Part shown: piece by piece, positions 1-5,484 of the stretch | How the letters are laid out: each line of letters starts with the position of its first letter | Position numbering within the stretch: the stretch's first letter is position 1 | NCBI GenBank assembly: GCA_038245795.1 | Contig: JBBRSC010000084.1 | Span: 1 to 12,250 of the forward strand | DNA: 12,250 nucleotides | Reading direction: 5' to 3' | Origin: JBBRSC01 sp038245795 | GTDB lineage: Bacteria > Actinomycetota > Acidimicrobiia > Acidimicrobiales > Microtrichaceae | Translations under genes and position numbers: made by a program | The notes under the pieces: model-generated | What the model was told of the DNA's origin: nothing | Database searches by the model: none | What the model saw: the letters and a program-made list of their open reading frames with translations, nothing else

Positions 1-1472
1 GACTCAACGAGGCGGCGCGATCGTCGAAGATCAACGGGATCAACATTGCTGATGCCTGTGCGATGCAGATCAGCGACCTCGCTCTGTGGTTGGGCGGTGT
101 GGGCGACCCGTCAGTAGCTCCGCTCCTTGGAACGCTGCAGCACTCGCTCGACTCGTTCGTGGAGATCGGCCTGGGCTATCTCAGTCTCGATCGGCCATCA
201 GGCACGTTGTCCGGTGGCGAGGCACAACGCACCAAGATGATTCGTCATCTCGGCTCAGCACTCACCGATGTCACCTATGTGTTCGACGAGCCGACGATCG
301 GGCTGCACCCCCACGACATCGCGCGGATGAATGACCTGCTGTTGCAGTTGCGGGACAAGGGCAACACGGTGTTGGTTGTCGAACACAAGCCCGAGGCGAT
401 CGCCATCGCCGATCACGTCATCGACCTCGGACCGGGGGCTGGCACCGCGGGCGGTGAGGTGGTGTTCGAGGGCACGGTCGAGGGATTGCGGTCGAGCGAC
501 ACCATCACCGGACGGCATCTTGACGATCGGACCGCCCTCAAGGGAGCGTTGCGAACGGCATCGGGCGTCGTCGAGGTTCGCGGCGCCACAACACACAATC
601 TCGAGAACGTCGACGTCGACATCCCGCTCGGTGTGCTGGTCGTGTTGACGGGCGTCGCCGGGTCGGGAAAGAGCTCATTGGTCAACGGCTCGGTGTCGGG
701 CCGAGAGGGAGTGGTGTCGGTCGACCAAGGAGCGATCAAGGGCTCGCGACGGAGCAATCCGGCGACGTACACCGGCCTGCTCGATCCCATCCGCAAGGCG
801 TTCGCGAAGGCCAACGGCGTGAAGCCGGCGTTGTTCAGCGCCAACTCCGACGGCGCCTGTCCGGTCTGCAACGGTGCCGGGATCATCTACACGGATCTGG
901 CGATGATGGCCGGCGTTGCGACCGTCTGCGACGAATGCGACGGCAAGCGATTCCTGGCCGAGGTTCTGGAGTACACGTTCGGTGACAAGAACATCAGCGA
1001 GGTGCTCGCGATGTCAGTCTCCGACGCCGAGCAGTTCTTCAGCCATGGCGATGCGAAGTTGCCAGCGGCGCACGCGATCCTTGACCGGCTTGTCGATGTC
1101 GGCCTCGGTTACATCAGCCTCGGCCAGCCGCTCCCGACGTTGTCGGGTGGCGAACGGCAGCGCCTCAAGCTGGCCACCCAGATGGCTGAGAAGGGTGTCG
1201 TCTACGTGCTCGATGAACCGACGAGCGGTCTTCACCTCGCCGATGTCGAGAACCTGCTCGGCCTGCTCGATCGCCTTGTCGATTCGGGCAAGTCGGTGAT
1301 TGTCATCGAGCATCACCAAGCGGTCATGGCCCATGCGGACTGGATCATCGACATCGGCCCGGGGGCCGGCCACGACGGGGGCAGGATTGTCTTCGAAGGC
1401 ACTCCCTCGGATCTCGTTGCTGCCCGTTCGACGCTCACCGGCGAGCACCTCGCGGTGTATGTGGGCGCCTGA
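1..1472 (+). CDS. UvrA-like ABC ATPase, 5'-truncated by the window
   Basis: The frame is open from base 3, with no start codon before the window edge, so the N-terminal part (first Walker A) lies outside. Seen in order: first ABC signature LSGGEAQR (about 207-230) with Walker B VFDEPTIGLHP; a second Walker A GVAGSGKSS (about 651-677); a Cys4 zinc module C-x2-C-x19-C-x2-C (about 858-938); a second signature LSGGERQR and Walker B VLDEPTSGLHL; and an EHH switch. This is the tandem ABC layout of UvrA. The stretch from the second Walker A to the conserved SNPATYTG motif is only about 20 residues, much shorter than in excision-repair UvrA. That fits the smaller UvrA-like paralogues of actinobacteria, some of which (DrrC type) are linked to resistance to DNA-binding drugs. 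The protein probably binds damaged or drug-bound DNA in the cytoplasm. It is less likely to be the housekeeping UvrA. Confidence 0.9.
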   Translation, partial: LNEAARSSKINGINIADACAMQISDLALWLGGVGDPSVAPLLGTLQHSLDSFVEIGLGYLSLDRPSGTLSGGEAQRTKMIRHLGSALTDVTYVFDEPTIGLHPHDIARMNDLLLQLRDKGNTVLVVEHKPEAIAIADHVIDLGPGAGTAGGEVVFEGTVEGLRSSDTITGRHLDDRTALKGALRTASGVVEVRGATTHNLENVDVDIPLGVLVVLTGVAGSGKSSLVNGSVSGREGVVSVDQGAIKGSRRSNPATYTGLLDPIRKAFAKANGVKPALFSANSDGACPVCNGAGIIYTDLAMMAGVATVCDECDGKRFLAEVLEYTFGDKNISEVLAMSVSDAEQFFSHGDAKLPAAHAILDRLVDVGLGYISLGQPLPTLSGGERQRLKLATQMAEKGVVYVLDEPTSGLHLADVENLLGLLDRLVDSGKSVIVIEHHQAVMAHADWIIDIGPGAGHDGGRIVFEGTPSDLVAARSTLTGEHLAVYVGA

Positions 1473-1493
1473 CCATGGTCAGTCGCTGGTACC

Positions 1494-1544
1494 GCGAAGT
1501 CGTGCCGCCGGGGAGCGCCAACCTGCCGTAAGGCACGACTTCGC
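1494..1544. repeat. Palindromic intergenic repeat, copy 1
   Basis: A perfect 13-base inverted repeat (GCGAAGTCGTGCC at 1494-1506, its complement at 1532-1544) encloses a 25-base loop containing GGGAGCGCC. It lies between the converging UvrA-like and DsrE genes. The same structure, with the same loop length, recurs at 2046-2096; the two copies match at about 35 of 47 core bases in the same orientation. No T-tract follows, so it may fold in RNA but is not a classical terminator. Confidence 0.8.
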
Positions 1545-1567
1545 CACGGCGCACCGGGCGTGCCGTG
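1545..1567. terminator. Small hairpin between convergent genes
   Basis: CACGGC at 1545-1550 pairs with GCCGTG at 1562-1567 across an 11-base loop, directly next to the large palindrome and just before the stop codon of the DsrE gene. No T-run is present, so a terminator role is only inferred from the position between two converging genes. Confidence 0.25.
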
Positions 1568-1591
1568 CCGCGACGCTCGGTAGATCGCCGA

Positions 1592-1954
1592 TCAGTAGCT
1601 GAACGTGGTCGCTCCGTCGCCGATCCACTCCCAGAGCTGGACGGTGCCAGCGAGCTCCGCCGTCGGGAGCAGATCACCGCTGTCGAGCTGCCTGGAGTTG
1701 AAACAGATCGGGCACACCATGAACGTGCCGCCCGCCGCCGCGTACCGTTCGAGCAGCGTCTCGAGCGGCGGACATCCATCACAAGCAACTCCGGAGGCGA
1801 TACCACCGAGAGCGAGCCTGACCGCTTCCATCGTGAGAAACATGGTTGTCGGGCGACCGCTTTCCGCCGCACCCACGGCGACCAAAAACGCGACGGTGAC
1901 CTTCTCGAGGTCTTCGAGTCCGGTTGTGAGACTGATGGCAGCCTTGTTCGACAT
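1592..1954 (-). CDS. DsrE/DsrF-like family protein
   Basis: The 120-residue product has the features of small DsrE-like proteins: an N-terminal strand and helix (residues about 4-30), a MFLTMEAV segment, a central GVACDGCPPL motif, then VCPICFNSR (a C-P-x-C pair), and a C-terminal WEWIGDGATTFSY end. Members of this superfamily carry persulfide sulfur or act as soluble sulfur-relay subunits in the cytoplasm; the substrate here is unknown. I chose the ATG at 1954, not the in-frame ATG at 1981, because AAAAGGGGA lies just upstream at a normal ribosome-binding distance and the family fold starts there. It stands alone; the neighbours on both sides are separated by palindromic repeats. No other sulfur-relay genes are in the window. 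Confidence 0.82.
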   Translation of the reverse strand: MSNKAAISLTTGLEDLEKVTVAFLVAVGAAESGRPTTMFLTMEAVRLALGGIASGVACDGCPPLETLLERYAAAGGTFMVCPICFNSRQLDSGDLLPTAELAGTVQLWEWIGDGATTFSY

Positions 1955-1986
1955 CTGATTGTCCCCTTTTTGTTTGGGCACTGAGG

Positions 1987-1992
1987 ATCATA
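1987..1992 (-). promoter_or_regulatory. Candidate -10 box for the DsrE-like gene
   Basis: The minus strand reads TATGAT here, 32 bases before the chosen ATG at 1954. Transcription would start near 1980 and give a short leader holding the AAAAGGGGA ribosome site. No good -35 hexamer is visible. Confidence 0.3.
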
Positions 1993-2045
1993 TGGCGAAG
2001 CGAACGCGCCGCCAGGTCCATCCGGTTCCGGCCCCGGATCGCGTC

Positions 2046-2096
2046 ACGAGATGGTGCCGTAGGGGAGCGCCGGCTTGCCAGGAGGCACGACCTCGT
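2046..2096. repeat. Palindromic intergenic repeat, copy 2
   Basis: Arms ACGAGATGGTGCC (2046-2058) and GGCACGACCTCGT (2084-2096) pair at 11 of 13 positions around a 25-base loop that again holds GGGAGCGCC. It is the diverged sister of the palindrome at 1494-1544, in the same orientation. It lies downstream of the HNH gene and upstream of the DsrE-like gene, both on the minus strand. Confidence 0.75.
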
Positions 2097-2147
2097 CAGT
2101 GCGGGTTGACCGCCGTCCGCTGGTCGGTCCGAGGGTGAACTGGTGCG

Positions 2148-2444
2148 CTAGGAAACCTGAGCTCGAAGCGCCGACTGAATCGTCAGATGCCGCAGCAGAA
2201 AAGCACGCTCGTCGAGCCGCTTGCGGCGCATCCAACTCGTGACCTCGTCGTTGCACTTGCTGGCATTGCATGACCCGCAGGCCGGCGCAATGTTGTCGAG
2301 CGTGTAACGCCCGCCACGGGAGATCGCCAAGACGCAATCGCGCTGTAGTGCTCGGTCCGTTGCGCCGCAGTACGCGCAGCCGCCCCATGCCATTTTGAGC
2401 GCAGTCCACTGCTCGTCGCTGAGGTCGTGGCTGACCCGCTCCAT
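2148..2444 (-). CDS. Small HNH-type nuclease-like protein
   Basis: The 98-residue product shows the zinc-supported HNH layout: CAYCG (residues about 23-27), then an RDCVLAISRGG segment, a YTLDNIAPAC segment, and CGSCNASK, so two C-x2-C pairs flank the active-site region. HNH proteins nick or cut DNA, often in phage, restriction or recombination settings. In the usual pattern the first motif is D-H; here it is D-C (codon TGC), so the general-base His is absent and catalysis is uncertain. The ATG at 2444 has only a weak ribosome site. The frame stays open upstream to about 2580 and encodes a strongly basic stretch just before the ATG, but contains no ATG, GTG or TTG. The true start may therefore be different, or the 5' end may be damaged. 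A solitary accessory gene. Confidence 0.72.
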   Translation of the reverse strand: MERVSHDLSDEQWTALKMAWGGCAYCGATDRALQRDCVLAISRGGRYTLDNIAPACGSCNASKCNDEVTSWMRRKRLDERAFLLRHLTIQSALRAQVS

Positions 2445-2937
2445 GCGACGCTTGCGCTTTCGGGCGGCCTTGGCCGGTCTGCTTCGATTGACGGCGATGG
2501 CCCCAGCGTACGGGCGCGGCCGTGCTCGAGCTGGCTTCTGACTGTTCGACAGCCAACCGTCGAGCCTGTCGTTGGATCGTTACACAGTGTCCGCGTCGGG
2601 CTCGACCCGTCTCCAGTCCGGTGGCGTCACCTACAACGGGGTGACACCCGCCGCTTGGTGGACAGGAACTCCGTTCGATCCGTCGAGCTCCGTGACCAAC
2701 GCTGTCCAGACCGTGCTCAGAGCTCAACCAGCAACGACGTCTCCCTCGAAACTGATCGCTCAGTAGTCAGCGTGCGACGCCCCGTTGCCGATCACTTGCA
2801 CCGATCCCGCCTGCGTCGGCTTGATGCCCCGATCGCGTGATCGAACCCACCGATCGTGATCGGGGCTTTAATCGATGATCCGTGGCCGTGGCTCGCCCGC
2901 AAGCTGGAACTCGTGATGAAGGGCGTCGGGCCGACGC
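2445..2937. other. Gene-poor stretch with a possible gene remnant
   Basis: No convincing complete gene is seen. On the plus strand an open frame runs from 2542 to a TAG ending at 2766, with mostly G/C third positions and a plausible exported-protein composition (segments GSTRLQSGG and TPAAWWTGTPFDP), but it has only a TTG start at 2572 and no recognisable family. A terminator-like hairpin follows at 2826. It could be the 3' end of a decayed gene or chance. The upstream part, 2445-2541, is the open basic extension of the HNH frame. Confidence 0.35.
2826..2872 (+). terminator. Terminator-like hairpin
   Basis: GCCCCGATC (2826-2834) pairs with GATCGGGGC (2858-2866) and is followed by TTTAAT. The inner bases are partly self-complementary too. 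The T-rich tail lies on the plus-strand side, so it would end plus-strand transcripts arriving from 2500-2766 before the lipoprotein gene. Confidence 0.5.
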
Positions 2938-2981
2938 ATGACCCTCCGGGGTCCGTCCCTGGAGGCCTGGCAGGTGAACAG

Positions 2982-2990
2982 TGTTAGGTT
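2982..2990 (+). promoter_or_regulatory. Candidate extended -10 promoter of the lipoprotein gene
   Basis: TGTTAGGTT fits an extended -10 element (TGn followed by TAnnnT). Transcription would start near 2997 and give a leader of about 43 bases with GGGGGA at 3024-3029 as ribosome site. The -35 region is not distinctive. Confidence 0.35.
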
Positions 2991-3039
2991 CCCAATTCGC
3001 TCGCCGTTTCGGCAGCTGAAAACGGGGGAATGGGTGCTG

Positions 3040-3993
3040 ATGCGAATCGTCCGTCTTCTGGATCGACCGCTGCACGGCGCGTGCCTCGTGGTTGCCCTGG
3101 CCGTCCTGTCGTGTGGGTGCGGCAACAGCGCAGATGATGCGGCGTCGAATGGTTCGACGCCGACCGCCTCGACAGCGGCGCCGAGTGCAGTCGAAGCACT
3201 GCCGGTTGCAGTTCAGGAACTCGATATCAACGCAACCGAGTACTCGTTCAAGTTCAGCCCTGATCCAGCGGGGGGAGTGAAGCCGGGCTGGACACTCTTG
3301 AGATTCCACAACGGTGGCGTCGAACCTCATCAGGTGATGTTCGCTCGGGTCAAGGATGGGGTGAACATGTCGGAGCTCGCAGCCGCCGGCGCGAACGATT
3401 CGTCCGGCTCTGGCGCCATCAAGTTCGTCGACATGCTCGGCGGGGTCAGCTACATCGGCGCGAATCAGGACACCACGGCACTGGTCAAACTTCCCGAGGG
3501 TGTGGTGCTCGCAATGTGTTACGTGCCTGATGCCAAGGGTGTTGCGCACGCGCTCATGGGGATGACGACAACGCTGAAGGTTGAATCGCCGGCTGACGTT
3601 GCGACGACGAGTACACCGGCAATCACACCGCAGGACGTACTCGGAACCATCGAACTTTCGAAGGAGGGTTACCGGTTGCCCGACCACATCGGTCGGGGTT
3701 GGTATCACGTTCGAAACACCGACTCGACGTTGCATGAGCTGTCGATGCTGCGTCTCGGGTCGTCGATTGGCGACGATCAGGCCCGCAAGCTCGTCGAGGA
3801 CTTGGCTGCCAACAAGACGACGGATGTGAAGGTCGCAGCGGTCGGCGGAATGGGCGCCGTCTCGGCCGGATTCGATGGATACCTCCTGCTGGATCTGGCG
3901 GCGGGCGACTATCTCGCGGTGGATTTCATGCCCGAACCCGGGAGACCACGTCCGCACATGTTGGATGGATACTTCGGCCGATTCAGCGTGTAG
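3040..3993 (+). CDS. Lipoprotein with two cupredoxin-like domains
   Basis: The 317-residue product starts with a positively charged end, a hydrophobic segment (about 14-24) and a lipobox-like VLSC-G-C, so it is probably exported and lipid-anchored at Cys25 (or Cys27). A low-complexity Ser/Thr/Ala linker (about 30-55) follows. Two related beta domains come next: about 61-181 and 201-317. Each has an N-x-x-x-x-H-[EQ] turn (His97, His232) and ends with a His near a Met or Gly-rich strand (His170-x2-Met173, His306-Met307). Domain 1 also has Cys160, giving a His/Cys/His/Met set like type I copper sites; domain 2 has no matching Cys. The ATG at 3040 was chosen over a start at 2938 because it has GGGGGA upstream and puts the signal peptide at the N-terminus. 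Copper binding is inferred. Confidence 0.72.
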   Translation: MRIVRLLDRPLHGACLVVALAVLSCGCGNSADDAASNGSTPTASTAAPSAVEALPVAVQELDINATEYSFKFSPDPAGGVKPGWTLLRFHNGGVEPHQVMFARVKDGVNMSELAAAGANDSSGSGAIKFVDMLGGVSYIGANQDTTALVKLPEGVVLAMCYVPDAKGVAHALMGMTTTLKVESPADVATTSTPAITPQDVLGTIELSKEGYRLPDHIGRGWYHVRNTDSTLHELSMLRLGSSIGDDQARKLVEDLAANKTTDVKVAAVGGMGAVSAGFDGYLLLDLAAGDYLAVDFMPEPGRPRPHMLDGYFGRFSV

Positions 3994-4068
3994 CTGGGGG
4001 CGAAACGGGTGGTGCTCGTTACTCGGTCACATTCGGATGGATAGCCAATGAGACCGACTGCCCGACTC

Positions 4069-4121
4069 GCGAGGATCGGAGTCGAACCCACACTAGGTGT
4101 CGGTTGGGTTCCGACCCTCGC
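4069..4121. terminator. Long hairpin between convergent genes
   Basis: GCGAGGATCGGA (4069-4080) and GAACCCA (4084-4090) pair with TGGGTTCCGACCCTCGC (4105-4121) around a 14-base loop. The one mismatch becomes a G-U pair in minus-strand RNA, so the fold favours transcripts from the glycosyltransferase operon ending at 4135. An outer pair GACCGA/TCGGTC (about 4052-4057 and 4124-4129) extends it. No U-tract is present. Confidence 0.5.
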
Positions 4122-4134
4122 CTCGGTCGATCGA

Positions 4135-5484
4135 TCAGATGTCGGTGCGGCTCGATCGCTGATGCTTCACTGACGCTCCGAGATTCGGCGTCGCGTGTCG
4201 ACCCTGTTTGACGATGGCTGTCACCGCCGCTTGTGGGCCGCCATCGCGTTCGATCGAGTCGGCGACGTCACGAGCTCGAGCCGGTGCGTCGGAAGCAAGG
4301 ATCCCTTCGACTGCTGCGACCAACGCGTCGACAGTCAGCGTGTTGGGGGCCAACGCCACACCCAGTCCAGCGCGTTCGATCGCTGCCGCGGCGGCGAACT
4401 GATCGGTCGAGAACGGAAGTACCACCATCGGTACACCAGCCGCAGCGGCCTCGGTGGTGCTGCCGTTGCCTCCGTGATGGACGATGACATCGGTGGATGC
4501 CAGCAGCGCGACCTGTGGAAGGTGGCGAGCGATCACCGCACCGACCGGTGGCTCGCCGAGATGGTCGAGTGGCGTGCTCCCGTGCGCCAACGCCAGCCGC
4601 CAACCCCCCGCTTGCGCGGCCGCAACGGCTGTGGCGAGGACATCGCCGCGTGCGCTGAGGAACGAACCGAGCGCAACCGTGACGCGAGGACCGGTTCCGG
4701 ATGGCAGTTCGAAGTCGCCCAGCGATTCCGTTCTGGCCAACGCACCGATCGACAGATGGTGTTCCGGCAACGGGCGATCCTGGTCGTGGAGAGCCTCGGG
4801 ATAGACGTAGATCGTGGGGTGGCCGGGTGTCGATGTGAGGTCGTCGATGTCAGGTCGCTCGGGCGAACGGCGGCCGAGGAACTCGTTGCATGCTTCATGC
4901 AAGTGTCCGATCGATGCCTCGCAGATGTCGACCAGGACAGCGAGGTCATCGGCGTTCGGCTTCATCTCCGCCGGCCAGTCCGCGGGCACGCCGTAGAGCT
5001 CGCCGGGCGCCACGAGCGCACTCGGGTGACCGAGCACTGCAGTCGCAGCATCAATGCCCAGCGCGTGCAGCGCAAGCCGCGCGCCGAAGGCGACGTGATC
5101 AACCAGCACACGGTCGGGCTGCACGGTGTCGATGATCTCGGCCAGGCGTTCGTACACTCGATCCGGCTCGTGGAGCAGGTCGTGGCGGCGGGCGTCGGCC
5201 TGGTACGCCAGCGTCTCGATCGGCCCCGAACGTGTTGCGTCGAAGAACCTCTGGAGATGGTCGTCTTCTCCGGCCGGTTGCTCGTCCACTTCGATCACGC
5301 CGCCGTTGCTCCCGGCGCCGAGCCGAAGCTCGATCCATGTCAACCCGGCAGCCTCGACGACGGGCCGTGTCGCCTCCCCCGTTGCCAAGAACACCTCGCC
5401 TTGACTGCGCTTCCAGGAGCTCCCAATCTGCACCAGCGGCAGAGCGTGGGAGAGATAGTCGGGGCTGATGATCAGGAGCTTCAT
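4135..5484 (-). CDS. GT1-family (UGT/MGT-like) glycosyltransferase
   Basis: The 449-residue product has the GT-B two-domain layout. The N-terminal acceptor domain opens with an SHALPL segment whose His13 fits the catalytic base of GT1 enzymes. The C-terminal nucleotide-sugar domain has VTVALGSF (268-275), the signature HHGGNGST (336-343) followed by AAAAGVPMVVLPFSTDQ (346-362), where Asp361-Gln362 usually contact the sugar. No signal peptide or membrane segment is seen, so it is cytoplasmic or peripheral. GT1 enzymes of this type glycosylate small molecules, lipids or antibiotics; the acceptor cannot be told here. It is the last gene of a minus-strand operon: its ATG overlaps the TGA of the GT4 gene by one base (TGATG), which implies translational coupling. 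The C-terminal tail after about 425 is polar and probably disordered. Confidence 0.88.
   Translation of the reverse strand: MKLLIISPDYLSHALPLVQIGSSWKRSQGEVFLATGEATRPVVEAAGLTWIELRLGAGSNGGVIEVDEQPAGEDDHLQRFFDATRSGPIETLAYQADARRHDLLHEPDRVYERLAEIIDTVQPDRVLVDHVAFGARLALHALGIDAATAVLGHPSALVAPGELYGVPADWPAEMKPNADDLAVLVDICEASIGHLHEACNEFLGRRSPERPDIDDLTSTPGHPTIYVYPEALHDQDRPLPEHHLSIGALARTESLGDFELPSGTGPRVTVALGSFLSARGDVLATAVAAAQAGGWRLALAHGSTPLDHLGEPPVGAVIARHLPQVALLASTDVIVHHGGNGSTTEAAAAGVPMVVLPFSTDQFAAAAAIERAGLGVALAPNTLTVDALVAAVEGILASDAPARARDVADSIERDGGPQAAVTAIVKQGRHATPNLGASVKHQRSSRTDI

Noticed and set aside
1955..1981. DsrE-like gene starting at 1981
   Set aside because: The ATG at 1954 has a well-placed ribosome site, which the extension would overlap; the nine added residues are polar and not family-like.
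1494..2096. CRISPR array or integron attC sites built from the two palindromes
   Set aside because: Only two copies, about 500 bases apart with a gene between them, no short regular spacers, no attC R'/R'' core motifs and no cas or integrase gene.
2938..3039. Lipoprotein gene starting at 2938
   Set aside because: This would place 34 charged residues before the signal peptide and run through the candidate promoter; the ATG at 3040 has its own ribosome site.
2767..3957. Long minus-strand open frame (396 codons) opposite the lipoprotein gene
   Set aside because: Its product is rich in Arg, His and Cys with no family motif, as expected for an antisense shadow in GC-rich DNA; the plus-strand gene has a signal peptide, domains and a ribosome site.
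4069..4121. A complete tRNA gene on the minus strand
   Set aside because: Only a T-arm-like segment is present; the T-stem has a mismatch and there is no matching acceptor stem, D-arm or CCA end.
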